From assembly GCA_017302435.1 (NCBI GenBank), contig JAFLDL010000019.1, forward strand, positions 1-64,000: DNA of 64,000 nucleotides, in the 5' to 3' direction. A model generated the notes under the pieces. The model made no database searches. It worked only from the letters and a program-made list of their open reading frames with translations, and was not told the DNA's origin. Shown piece after piece: positions 56,589 to 64,000 of the stretch. The DNA is from Candidatus Accumulibacter necessarius (GTDB taxonomy: Bacteria > Pseudomonadota > Gammaproteobacteria > Burkholderiales > Rhodocyclaceae). A program made the translations under genes and the position numbers. The first letter of the stretch is position 1; each line of letters begins with the position of its first letter.

Positions 56589-57451
56589 TTGGCCTGCAGC
56601 TTGCCGGTTGCGAGGCCGGCGTCGCGGATCGGCTTGTAGAAGGTGTTGTCACGGCTGACAAAGCCGGTGTAATGCGGCGGCAGCAGGGCGGGGTTGGTCT
56701 TCAGCGCATTGCCGACGTCGGTCAGTGCGGCCTGCAGGCGGGCCACGAAGGCCTTGTCGGCGTACAGCGCCTTGCTGACGGCGACGGCGTCGTTTGGCAG
56801 CGGCGCCGATTGCCAGAAAATCCGGGATTGGTCGGCCTTGATCAGGCCCTGTTCGATCATCGCGTTGCGGTTGCGGTTGTAGTCGGCGCCAGCATCCAGC
56901 AGCCCCTGCGTGACCTGCGTTTCGATCGCCTGGTGCCTGGTGTGCAGCGTTTTGGCGAAATAGGTGTCCGGGTTGATCCCCTGGGTCATGAAGTAATGCA
57001 GCGGAATCAGGTAACCCGAAGTCGATCCCTTGTCGCCGAAGGCAAAGGTTCTGCCCTTGAGATCGGCGACGCTGTGGATGCCGGAATTCGGATGGGTGAC
57101 CATGATCGCGAAATACTCGGGCTTGCCGTCGTAGAGGATGGTCGAGACGACCTGGGCGCCCGCCTCGTTGTTCGCCAGCACGTAGCCCCACGGTCCCATA
57201 AGGGCCATGTCGGTTTCACCGTTGGCGAGCGACTTGGCGAGACCCTCCCAGCTATCGACAGTGCGCAGTTCGACCGGGCGATCGAGCCGGGCTGAAAGGT
57301 AATTGGCGAGTGGGCGGTAGGTGGCATCGTTTCTATCCTTGTCGGGCTGAAAGAGGCCAACGCCGAACTTCAGTGGCGGCTCGGCAGCCAGTGTCCCGTT
57401 TGCCAGCAGGGTGGTGAGGAGAATGGCGAGAAGGCGGCAGAAGCGCTGCAT
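56585..57451 (-). CDS. phnD: Phosphonate/phosphite-type ABC periplasmic binding protein
   Basis: 288 residues from ATG at 57451. Signal peptide 'RLLAILLTTLLANGTLA' ends near 'LAAEP'. The mature protein has the PhnD/PtxB pattern: 'YRPLANYLSARLDRPVELRT', 'GETDMALMGPWGYVLAN', 'LKGRTFAFGDKGSTSGYLIP' with the S-T-S-G anion loop, and 'VVSTILYDGKPEYFAIM'. It binds the oxyanion in the periplasm. First gene of phnDEC. Confidence 0.93.
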   Translation of the reverse strand: MQRFCRLLAILLTTLLANGTLAAEPPLKFGVGLFQPDKDRNDATYRPLANYLSARLDRPVELRTVDSWEGLAKSLANGETDMALMGPWGYVLANNEAGAQVVSTILYDGKPEYFAIMVTHPNSGIHSVADLKGRTFAFGDKGSTSGYLIPLHYFMTQGINPDTYFAKTLHTRHQAIETQVTQGLLDAGADYNRNRNAMIEQGLIKADQSRIFWQSAPLPNDAVAVSKALYADKAFVARLQAALTDVGNALKTNPALLPPHYTGFVSRDNTFYKPIRDAGLATGKLQAK

Positions 57452-58147
57452 GGTGTTCGAGGTCTCCGAGAATTCTAGCGATGGTGTCGACGGCCATCCT
57501 GTCATGGCCGGTGATGTCCAGGTGGCCATTCTGAACGATATCAGGGGCGGGCGGCGGCCAATGCTGGGCCATTGGTCGCGCCGACGGCGCCATTCCTTAC
57601 ACCGCGACGTCGCCGGGCTGCGGATGCCAGGACAGTGGCCTGGGCCAGCGACGAACTGAAGCGCAGCCAGAGCCGGCGTAGCGTTCTTTCCCCCGCCAGG
57701 ACGCTTCCGGTCCAGCCCATCGTGAACGTGACGCCGTCGGTATCTCGAATGCGTGATTCTCGCGCATGCCGTTGCCCGCGCTCGATGCGCCGAGGGTAGT
57801 CACGATTTTCGGGAAGGCGCCAACAACACTTCACCTGGGGCAACGACTCGACTATGTCTTCGGTTCGAACGGGCGTCAGCATCTCAAGCTGAACGATAAC
57901 CTTGCCCGGGCTTGCCCAAAACCTCGTCCCAAGCAGAGCGCTCTCCGCGCCGGGAAAGGCTCGCCTACCGATCGTCGCGGAGAGCCAACGCCCTCTCAAC
58001 AGCCTCCTGACTGACCCTTCACCTTCCTCGCTGACACCCTGCTCGCCACCCGCAATCTGACCGCGCAGGTGGCGAAAGCGGTCCCTACCGGCCAACAGCC
58101 TCGATTCGGCTGGGTCATGCGTCAGGGCTGTTGGACAAGGCTTCAAC
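57452..58147. other. Intergenic stretch with a displaced gene end
   Basis: No supported gene. The leftward open frame of 201 codons at 57541-58146 is carried partly by a repeat (57592-57720). It contains the upstream region of phnD at its left end and the tRNA promoter at its right end. Confidence 0.5.
57592..57720 (-). repeat. Diverged copy of the amine-oxidase-like 3' end
   Basis: On the minus strand it reads 'GERTLRRLWLRFSSSLA', matching the C-terminus of the gene at 62427 (AERTLRRLGLRFSSSLA), and the match goes on about 40 bp past that gene's stop (62376-62426). Here the stop is lost (CTA to CTG on the plus strand). Same orientation, 4.7 kb downstream in the gene's direction. Part of it also resembles 35637-35668. 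Confidence 0.8.
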
Positions 58148-58177
58148 TTGACCAGGAGATTGAGAGGGTCCTATAAT
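58148..58177 (+). promoter_or_regulatory. Sigma-70 promoter of the tRNA gene
   Basis: TTGACC at 58148-58153 and TATAAT at 58172-58177 with an 18-base spacer, 12 bases before the mature tRNA start. Both boxes are near consensus. Confidence 0.8.
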
Positions 58178-58189
58178 CGGCCGCCTTGT

Positions 58190-58266
58190 GGTGATGTAGC
58201 TCAGTCGGTTAGAGCGATGGATTCATAACCCATAGGTCGGTGGTTCAATTCCACCCATCACCACCA
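58190..58266 (+). tRNA. tRNA-Met (CAT anticodon)
   Basis: 77 nt. Acceptor stem GGTGATG (58190-58196) pairs with CATCACC (58256-58262); discriminator A and encoded CCA follow. D-arm 'AGCTCAGTCGGTTAGAGC', anticodon loop TTCATAA with CAT, and T-arm 'GTGGTTCAATTCCAC' are all present. Having a normal paired 1-72 position, it is elongator Met or the Ile2 (lysidine) type; the initiator is excluded. Telling Met from Ile2 needs identity elements I cannot weigh by eye; Met is more likely. Confidence 0.93.
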
Positions 58267-58274
58267 AAGTTTTC

Positions 58275-58310
58275 AAGCGGCCGCCAGCGATGGGGGCCGC
58301 TTTCGTTTTT
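58275..58310 (+). terminator. Rho-independent terminator of the tRNA
   Basis: AGCGGCC and GGCCGCT form a GC-rich stem, followed by TTCGTTTTT. It starts 10 bases after the CCA end. Confidence 0.85.
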
Positions 58311-58622
58311 GGTTGGGGCAGCAGCGGGCCAGCAATTGGCAGGCACGATGCGGAAAACTGCTTCGGCTCGTATCCCGTCCACCACAAGCAACGGGGCCGA
58401 TGGTCACAAGATGACGCAAGGCGATGAGGCCCTGCGCCTGCCAGGCCGCGTGAGGTACGCCTGCCTTCCCAGAATCCAGCATGCAAGCCTCGTGCGCCAC
58501 AGGCGCAGCCGATCGAGTGGTGGCACCCCGTAATGCTCCTCGACAGTCGCCTTCGGTAGCTAGCACATGCCCCCGATGGCGGGCCTGCCCAACGCGCACC
58601 AGGCCCGCCATCCTGGCAGTTC
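58311..58622. other. Intergenic stretch, nothing seen
   Basis: About 310 bp between the tRNA terminator and the TetR stop. No supported gene or repeat. Confidence 0.5.
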
Positions 58623-59222
58623 TCATTCGGGGGATTGACCAGCAGCCCGGGCCTGCTGGTCGGCAAGCATCGCCAGCCACTCGCCGGCCTCCATGAAAGG
58701 CCGCGCCGAGCGCTCCGCTCTGGCGCGAACGTAGGCACCCTCGATGGCCGTCAGCACGAGGCTCGCGAACGACCTGGTGCGATCACTGTCGCCAAGGTCG
58801 AAGTGCGCGGCGATCAGCGCCGTCCATTCGGAGAATGTTCTACCCAGAACATCCTGGAGTGCCTGAAGATCCCCGTCGAGATCCAGGCTCACCGTGCCCA
58901 CCGCGCAACTCTGATGGAAATCGCCCTGCTCAACACGCCGGGCAAAGGCGCTGAACAGCGCGCTGACCCTGGCGCCCGGCTGGTTCTCGCTCGCCAACGC
59001 TTGATCGATGAAAGCCACCACCCGGGTCGAATAGACGGCGAGGGCTTCGGTCGTGATCTGCAACTTGCCCTGTGGAAAGAAGTGGTAGACCGACCCCTTC
59101 GGGGCGCCGCTGACGCGGACGATCTCGTTGATGCCGGCGCCGCTCAGTCCGGAACCGCGCATCAGGGTGATCGCCGCCTCGACCATCCTGGCGCGGCTGC
59201 CGGGTTCCGACTTGCTGTTCAT
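58623..59222 (-). CDS. TetR-family repressor (LmrA/YxaF type)
   Basis: 199 residues. The N-terminal HTH 'GAGINEIVRVSGAPKGSVYH', followed by 'FFPQGK', is the TetR recognition region; the rest is helical ligand-binding domain, with 'SCAVGTVSLDL' typical of the LmrA/YxaF group. It is divergent from the class II aldolase gene (62 bp apart) with an operator-like palindrome between them, so it likely represses itself and the aldolase gene. The ligand is unknown. Confidence 0.9.
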   Translation of the reverse strand: MNSKSEPGSRARMVEAAITLMRGSGLSGAGINEIVRVSGAPKGSVYHFFPQGKLQITTEALAVYSTRVVAFIDQALASENQPGARVSALFSAFARRVEQGDFHQSCAVGTVSLDLDGDLQALQDVLGRTFSEWTALIAAHFDLGDSDRTRSFASLVLTAIEGAYVRARAERSARPFMEAGEWLAMLADQQARAAGQSPE

Positions 59223-59236
59223 GTTGACTCTTTAGC

Positions 59237-59254
59237 TAGACCAGTCTATATAAT
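59237..59254. promoter_or_regulatory. Candidate TetR operator overlapping a -10 box
   Basis: TAGACCAGTCTA (59237-59248; arms TAGAC/GTCTA) resembles the LmrA/YxaF-type operator, and TATAAT at 59249-59254 directly follows. A half-site GGTCTA lies at 59261-59266. Binding here would block the aldolase promoter. Confidence 0.65.
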
Positions 59255-59284
59255 ACCACAGGTCTACAGTGAAAGGAGCAAGCG

Positions 59285-60049
59285 ATGAACGAGAGTGCCT
59301 CCGAAATCCGTTCGCAGGTCAGCGATGCCGAATGGCGGCTGCGCGTAGACCTTGCGGCGTGCTATCGACTGGTCGCCATGTTCGGCTGGGACGATCTGAT
59401 CTTCACCCATATCTCGGCCCGCCTTCCCGGGCCCGAGCATCACTTTCTGATCAATCCGTACGGCTTGATGTTCAGCGAGATCACCGCGTCCAGTCTGGTC
59501 AAGGTCGATCTCGACGGCAAGAAGGTGGTCGACAGCCCATACGAAATCAATCCGGCCGGGTTCATCATTCATAGCGCCGTTCATGCCGCCCGCGAGGATG
59601 CGCAATGTGTCCTGCACGTGCACAGTGTCAATGGCGTCGCGGTGTCGGCACAGCAGGATGGGGTGTTGCCTTTGTCCCAGCACTCGATTTTCGTGCTTTC
59701 GTCGCTTGCTTACCACGACTACGAAGGCGTTGCGCTGGAGGAGGACGAGAAGCCGCGGCTGGTTCGCGACCTCGGCGACAAGCGCTTTCTCATGCTGCGC
59801 AACCACGGCTTGCTGACGGTCGGGCGATCGGTGGCGGAAGCCTTCGTGGCGATGTACTTCTTCGAGACCACGTGCATGATCCAGGTACGTGCGATGAGTG
59901 GCGGGCAAGCCTTGCGGCGCATCAGCCAGCACATCCTGGACGGCGCGCAGACGCAGTGGGAGCTGGTGACACGTGGTGCCGGCGGTGGTCTGGCCTGGCC
60001 GGCATTGCTGCGCAAGCTCGACCGGGCCGATCCCGGCTATCGCAACTGA
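59285..60049 (+). CDS. Class II aldolase/adducin-family protein
   Basis: 254 residues, AAAGGAGC before the ATG. Zinc-binding histidines of the fold are seen in 'CVLHVHSVNG' (H-x-H) and 'LRNHGLLTVG'. The N-terminus 'CYRLVAMFGWDDLIFTHISA' is typical of the adducin-like subgroup. Members are fuculose-phosphate-type aldolases or decarboxylases; this subgroup has no settled reaction. It is probably regulated by the divergent TetR. Confidence 0.9.
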   Translation: MNESASEIRSQVSDAEWRLRVDLAACYRLVAMFGWDDLIFTHISARLPGPEHHFLINPYGLMFSEITASSLVKVDLDGKKVVDSPYEINPAGFIIHSAVHAAREDAQCVLHVHSVNGVAVSAQQDGVLPLSQHSIFVLSSLAYHDYEGVALEEDEKPRLVRDLGDKRFLMLRNHGLLTVGRSVAEAFVAMYFFETTCMIQVRAMSGGQALRRISQHILDGAQTQWELVTRGAGGGLAWPALLRKLDRADPGYRN

Positions 60050-60145
60050 GCATCCCCCGGTCAGGCCGTTGCCCATCCGGCGAGGAGCGGGCGGTGGATC
60101 GCCTGTCTGTCCGGACGCTCGCCACGGGTGTTCGCAAGGGACGAC

Positions 60146-60784
60146 TTAGCCGGGCTGGCTTGAATGATCCGCGATCGGCAGCTCCGACTCCGGCTTGTTC
60201 AATGCGTGCAGAACCTTGATCGCGGCATAGGAATCGTTGGCTGCGTAGAGGAGTTGATTGGGCGTCAGATTGGGCATGGCCCAGTTTGACGTGGTGACGC
60301 TCCGCGACTTTCTGAGCCGCTGATTGAACATGATGGCCACCGCCGCCCGCACCCCTACTGCCTTCCGATAACCGTCAAGACGGAAGACCGCGGTCAGATC
60401 AAGCACCGATCTTGCGGTAATGCCAAGCTTCCTTTGCAGCCCCTCGCGATCGGACTTGAGCCCGAAGCCGACCTTGACCAGGTTGGGCGCCTCGAGCAGC
60501 TGGCCAAGCACCTCGCGGCAGTCGACGCGATGCAACTGGAAGATGTACGCCGTTTGCAGCGTCGTGAGCTGGACGACGTGCGGGCCTTGCGAGACCTCGC
60601 CTTTCCTGAAGGTCGGCCTGGACTCCGTGTCAAAGCCAAGAAAGCGATGCTGCGCAAGATCAGCTGCAGCGGCGACGAACTCCGCCTTCGTCTCGGGCAC
60701 GCAGATCCTTTCGAGCGGCAAGCCGGGGAATGGCGCCAGGAGCGCCATCTCGGTTGTCGTCGGAGCTTCGCGTGGGTCTGGCAT
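60146..60784 (-). CDS. DEDD-type 3'-5' exonuclease
   Basis: 212 residues. Exo I 'FLGFDTESRP' (D-x-E) near residue 50, Exo II 'LVKVGFGLKSDREGL' near 103 with the second Asp, and Exo III 'LLYAANDSYAA' near 181 (Y-x3-D, DEDDy type). It is a RNase D/Werner-like single-domain exonuclease acting on RNA or DNA 3' ends. It starts 92 bp from the divergent OYE gene and is convergent with the aldolase gene. Confidence 0.9.
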   Translation of the reverse strand: MPDPREAPTTTEMALLAPFPGLPLERICVPETKAEFVAAAADLAQHRFLGFDTESRPTFRKGEVSQGPHVVQLTTLQTAYIFQLHRVDCREVLGQLLEAPNLVKVGFGLKSDREGLQRKLGITARSVLDLTAVFRLDGYRKAVGVRAAVAIMFNQRLRKSRSVTTSNWAMPNLTPNQLLYAANDSYAAIKVLHALNKPESELPIADHSSQPG

Positions 60785-60876
60785 GCTGTAAACCTTTCAA
60801 GAATAACCGTGGGGGCAAACGCGGCGGTCAGGAAAGGTTAGTATTCGTCACCCCATTTCCCAGGAGACTAGAGATC

Positions 60877-61947
60877 ATGACCACGCTTTTCAGTCCGCTC
60901 AAGTTTGGCGCCCTGACTGCGCCGAACCGGATTTTCATGGCCCCGCTGACCCGTTGCCGGGCCGACGCCGAGCACGTCCCGACCGCATTGATGAGCGAAT
61001 ACTACGCCCAACGAGCGACTGCCGGGTTGATCATTGCCGAAGCCACCATGGCGATGGAGAACCACTCCGCATTCTGGATGGAGCCCGGAATCCACTCCCC
61101 GGCCCAGGTCACCGGCTGGAGGCGGACCACCGATGCGGTGCACGCCGCCGGCGGCCGAATCTTCCTGCAGATCTGGCACGGCGGACGTGCTTGCCATCCG
61201 CTGCTGAACGGTGGCGCCCAGCCGGTTGCCCCGAGCGCGATTGCGATCACCGGCGACGAGGTGCTCACACCGCAGGGCAAGCAGCCCTACGTCATCCCGC
61301 GCGAACTGAGCGACGATGAACTGCCGGGCATTGTCGCCGGCTTCAGGAAAGCGGCGGAAAATGCCCGGGCAGCCGGCTTCGATGGCGTTGAAGTCCACGG
61401 CGCCAACGGTTACCTGCTCGACGAGTTCCTGCGTGACGGCGCCAACAAGCGCTCGGGTCCCTACGGTGGCTCGCTCGAAAACCGGGCTCGCCTTCTGTTC
61501 GAAGTGATCGCAGCCGTCAGTGACGTCTGCGGTGCCGACCGGGTCGGCCTGCGCCTTTCGCCGCTCAACAGCTACAACAGCATGATCGACAGCAACCCGA
61601 TCGGACTCGCCACCTGGCTTGCCGAGCGGCTCAACGACTTCGACCTCGCCTACCTGCACGTGATGCGCGCCGACTTCTTCCGGCAGCAGAGCGGCGACGT
61701 GCTGACGCCTGTGCGGGCCAACTACAAGGGGACGCTGATCGGCAACATGGGCTATACCGCCAGCGAAGCGGCGCAGGCCATTGACGAAGGAAAGCTCGAT
61801 GCGGTTTCTTTTGGCACCAGCTTCCTCGCCAATCCCGATCTGCCGGCGCGAATCAAGGCGAGCGCTGCACTGAACAAGCCCAATCCGGCGACGTTCTACA
61901 CGCCGGGACCGGAAGGCTACACCGACTACCCGGCGATGGCCGCCTGA
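60877..61947 (+). CDS. Old Yellow Enzyme-family alkene reductase
   Basis: 356 residues from ATG at 60877 behind CAGGAG. FMN-barrel features: 'NRIFMAPLTRCRAD', 'LQIWHGGRACH' and 'FDGVEVHGANGYLLDEFLRD', then 'RSGPYGGSLENRARL', and 'DAVSFGTSFLANPDLP'. The 'MAPLTRCR' start places it with NemA/XenA-like enzymes, which reduce enones, nitro esters and similar electrophiles with NADPH. The cupin gene follows 11 bp later and is likely co-transcribed. Confidence 0.93.
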   Translation: MTTLFSPLKFGALTAPNRIFMAPLTRCRADAEHVPTALMSEYYAQRATAGLIIAEATMAMENHSAFWMEPGIHSPAQVTGWRRTTDAVHAAGGRIFLQIWHGGRACHPLLNGGAQPVAPSAIAITGDEVLTPQGKQPYVIPRELSDDELPGIVAGFRKAAENARAAGFDGVEVHGANGYLLDEFLRDGANKRSGPYGGSLENRARLLFEVIAAVSDVCGADRVGLRLSPLNSYNSMIDSNPIGLATWLAERLNDFDLAYLHVMRADFFRQQSGDVLTPVRANYKGTLIGNMGYTASEAAQAIDEGKLDAVSFGTSFLANPDLPARIKASAALNKPNPATFYTPGPEGYTDYPAMAA

Positions 61948-61958
61948 GTCGTCGCGCC

Positions 61959-62279
61959 GTGAACAACCTCTTCGCCAACATCCCTCGCGACCTGCCCGAA
62001 GAACTCTGCGAAACCCTGGCCCGGAGCGACGCCGTCCGGATCGAACGGATCGTCTCCCGCGGCCACGCCTCGCCTGACGATTTCTGGTACGACCAGGAAC
62101 AAGACGAATGGGTGCTGCTTGTTCAAGGTGCCGCCCGCCTGGCTTTCACCGCCGGCGATGAAGTCCGCCTGGGCTCGGGCGACTGGCTGCTGATCCCGGC
62201 ACACCGGAAGCACCGGGTGGCGTGGACCGATCCGGAGGCGGAGACGGTCTGGCTGGCAGTGCATTATTCCCGGCAGTGA
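61959..62279 (+). CDS. Small cupin protein
   Basis: 106 residues from a GTG 11 bp after the OYE stop. Cupin motif 1 is weak ('EQDEWVLLVQGAARLAF', 'GDEVRLGSGDWLLIPAHRKH') and motif 2 'HRVAWTDPEAETVWLAVHY' keeps a histidine. A family of small proteins with this 'WYDQEQDEWVLLVQGAA' pattern is common and has no fixed role. It probably binds a metal and a small ligand. Confidence 0.85.
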   Translation: MNNLFANIPRDLPEELCETLARSDAVRIERIVSRGHASPDDFWYDQEQDEWVLLVQGAARLAFTAGDEVRLGSGDWLLIPAHRKHRVAWTDPEAETVWLAVHYSRQ

Positions 62280-62426
62280 CATGCTGCCCGGAACCGAGCC
62301 GCTTCCCGCCACCTTCGAGTGCGATCCCGCTGGCGAGTAGCGAGTAGCCTTTTCCTTCTTCAGATGGCGGCGTAGTGGAGTGGCCATCGCGACGTCAGCG
62401 GGGCCACGGCTAGCCAGGACAGCGGC

Positions 62427-64000
62427 CTACGCCAGCGACGAACTGAAGCGTAGCCCGAGCCGGCGCAGCGTCCTTTCCGCCGCCAGCACACCGCGGTATT
62501 GGGCCTCCTCGAAGAGTGAAAAGCCGCTGACGTCGGCGTGAGCAAAGCGCAGACGTTCGCCGTCGACGGCAAAATGCCGTCTTGCCTCGCCCCAGATCAG
62601 GCCCGGCACTGGCCGGGCCATGGCGTGACCGTTGCGGAAAACGTCGAGGCGGGTGGTCAGTTGCCTGATATCGCGGTGGGGCCGCTCCAGCTCGGCGAGG
62701 ATTTGTTCCGCCCACAGCTCGCGCGGCGTGTCGCGCAGCGCTTCGCGGCCGCGTTGCGGACTCTGTTCATCGAGCGTCCGGTACCAGGTGAGCACGGTTG
62801 CCCCCGGGTGCAGGCGCATCTGCTGGTGGGTGGCCACGACATAGCCGAGGCCGGCTCCTTCGTAGAGCACGTTGTCCCAGGCGGGTGGTGCGCCGGCACG
62901 ATCCTCCGGGAAACGCGACAGCGTCAGGTTGGCCACCAGCCAGGGCGCGTGGCTGAAGCTGCGGGCGGCAGCTCGCAGCGTCTCGTGACCGACGAAGACA
63001 TGCGGCACGAGAAACAGCGGCGCGGCCCAGATCAGCTGCCCGGCGAGCAGGCGCAGCGTTCGCTGCTCCTGCGGCAGCCAGAGGTCGACCTCGATCGGCT
63101 GGCCCTTTGCCGCGCGCTCGCCGCCAGCGACGCGAAAGGCCATGGCCCCGGTCAGCAGGCGACTCCCGGCTCGCGTGCCGATCGAGCGCAGCATGCCTTC
63201 AGCCAGCCAGGCGTTCCCTTCCGGCGCGGTGAGCACGGTGTCGCTGCTGGCGTTCTGCGCCTCGCCGTCGCGGCAGGCAAAGTAGTGGATGCCAGCCCAG
63301 GCCGAGGCCATGGCGCTGCCTGTGCCATAGTCGTCGCGGCAGGCGTGGTTGACGTACCAGTGCAGATGCGGTGAATCAAGTCCTTGCGCCAGCAGCCAGT
63401 GGCGCATGCTGATCCGGTCGAGCGCCTGCAACTCTAGAGCGGGGCTGGAGAGCGCCATCGGCAACGCGAAGGCCCGCCGCCCAAGCCGGTCGCGCTGGCG
63501 TCTGAAGCCTTCCATCAGGTCGGCAAAGCGCTGGTATTGCCGGCGCTCGCTGGCGCTGACGCCAGTCTGTGGCAGCAGGCCTTCCTGCCAGCGGCCGTCG
63601 CGGTAGAGACGTTCCTGCGGTGTCGCGCAGAGGTAGCGCTCGTCATAGACCGGCTGAACGGCGTGTGGGTCGCCCTGCAGCACGCCAAGCTCGGCAAGCA
63701 GTTCGCGCACGGCCACCGCCTCGCGGTTCGGCAACGGCAGGTAGTGCGCGCCCCAGGGATAGGCGCTGACGGCATTGTGCCCGGCGCGCGAATTGCCGCC
63801 AGCCTGGCTCTCGAGTTCGACCAGCAGGAAATCGGCGAAGCCGGACTTTGCCAGTTTCCAGCCGGCGGCCAGGCCGGCGATGCCGGCGCCGACGATGACC
63901 ACCGCTGCCTTTCGTGTCTCGCCGGGCGGCGCGAAGTCTGCCGCACGCAGGCGATGGCCGAGATCGAGCGAGGTCCCGAGCAACTCGCCCGGCGGCAGCG
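62427..64000 (-). CDS. Flavin amine-oxidase-like (FAD) oxidoreductase, N-terminus off the window
   Basis: At least 524 residues; the frame is still open at 64000, so the start, perhaps with a Tat signal, lies outside. Rossmann motif 'AAVVIVGAGIAGLAAGWKLA' near the visible N-terminus, then 'ESQAGGNSRAGHNAVSAYPW', 'WYVNHACRDDYGT', and a C-terminal 'FAHADVSGFSLFEEAQYRG' FAD-binding stretch. It belongs to the NAD(P)-binding-like/amine oxidase family with unknown substrate. Its last 55 bp and some 40 bp past the stop recur at 57.6 kb. Confidence 0.85.
   Translation of the reverse strand, partial: LPPGELLGTSLDLGHRLRAADFAPPGETRKAAVVIVGAGIAGLAAGWKLAKSGFADFLLVELESQAGGNSRAGHNAVSAYPWGAHYLPLPNREAVAVRELLAELGVLQGDPHAVQPVYDERYLCATPQERLYRDGRWQEGLLPQTGVSASERRQYQRFADLMEGFRRQRDRLGRRAFALPMALSSPALELQALDRISMRHWLLAQGLDSPHLHWYVNHACRDDYGTGSAMASAWAGIHYFACRDGEAQNASSDTVLTAPEGNAWLAEGMLRSIGTRAGSRLLTGAMAFRVAGGERAAKGQPIEVDLWLPQEQRTLRLLAGQLIWAAPLFLVPHVFVGHETLRAAARSFSHAPWLVANLTLSRFPEDRAGAPPAWDNVLYEGAGLGYVVATHQQMRLHPGATVLTWYRTLDEQSPQRGREALRDTPRELWAEQILAELERPHRDIRQLTTRLDVFRNGHAMARPVPGLIWGEARRHFAVDGERLRFAHADVSGFSLFEEAQYRGVLAAERTLRRLGLRFSSSLA

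Noticed and set aside
57541..58146. Leftward open frame of 201 codons
   Set aside because: Its end is the duplicated amine-oxidase 3' end and the rest shows no family features; more likely a chance frame.
58223..58738. Leftward frame ending across the tRNA
   Set aside because: It reads through the tRNA antisense (ending GGIEPPTYGL-like), a well-known false protein.

Overview
This window is high-GC bacterial chromosome, most likely from a betaproteobacterium of the Rhodocyclales, close to 'Candidatus Accumulibacter'. That placement is an inference from base composition, gene style and the mix of families; there is no rRNA here to test it. Genes are dense and often overlap by 4 bases (ATGA or GTGA). 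The spaces between them hold many decayed gene fragments and short dispersed repeats.

The main theme of the left half is selenium. A selenoneine pathway can be read from the sequence: egtD (hercynine), senB (selenosugar synthase), senA (selenoneine synthase) and a selenide,water dikinase fused to an NADH-dehydrogenase-like flavoprotein (selD/senC). senB and senC were apparently once one operon with a TGAATG junction. They are now separated by about 17.9 kb (2880-20753), and that same junction can still be read at both ends. The foreign block carries msrA, an AraC regulator, a TTC38-like protein, a VOC protein, a glutaredoxin, a pair of conserved small proteins, and a six-gene leftward defence operon: hsdR-hsdM-hsdS, a Septu-like ATPase and HNH pair, and a frameshifted AlbA_2/Schlafen-type protein. 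Next to senA and egtD lies an ATP-grasp ligase, coupled to egtD through a 26-codon ORF. This is a candidate extra step in hercynine or selenoneine metabolism.

From 25.7 to 32.5 kb there is a cell-envelope glucan locus: a methyltransferase, an LTA-synthase-like sulfatase-fold protein, a membrane GH17 protein, and a GH17-GT2 glucan synthase. After katG and a repeat-rich stretch come a small exported protein, a YjfB-like protein, a large hybrid sensor kinase, a broken photolyase-related gene, an FAD oxidoreductase, a TIGR02450 protein, a recombinase remnant and a methyltransferase. The stretch from 44.4 to 57.5 kb holds a DUF547 protein, a TVP38-flavoprotein fusion, a YhaO/YhaN repair pair, thpR, a truncated ispF, a lipoprotein and a phosphonate/phosphite-type ABC transporter. 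The right end has a tRNA-Met, a TetR/aldolase pair, a DEDD exonuclease, an Old Yellow Enzyme with a cupin, and a flavin amine-oxidase-like gene that runs off the window.

One pattern recurs. The last 70-140 bp of three genes (senB, the yhaN-like gene and the amine-oxidase-like gene) recur as diverged direct repeats 2-18 kb downstream in the gene's own direction, bracketing inserted blocks. This looks like insertion at gene 3' ends with regeneration of the end, although no integrase gene is intact in any block.
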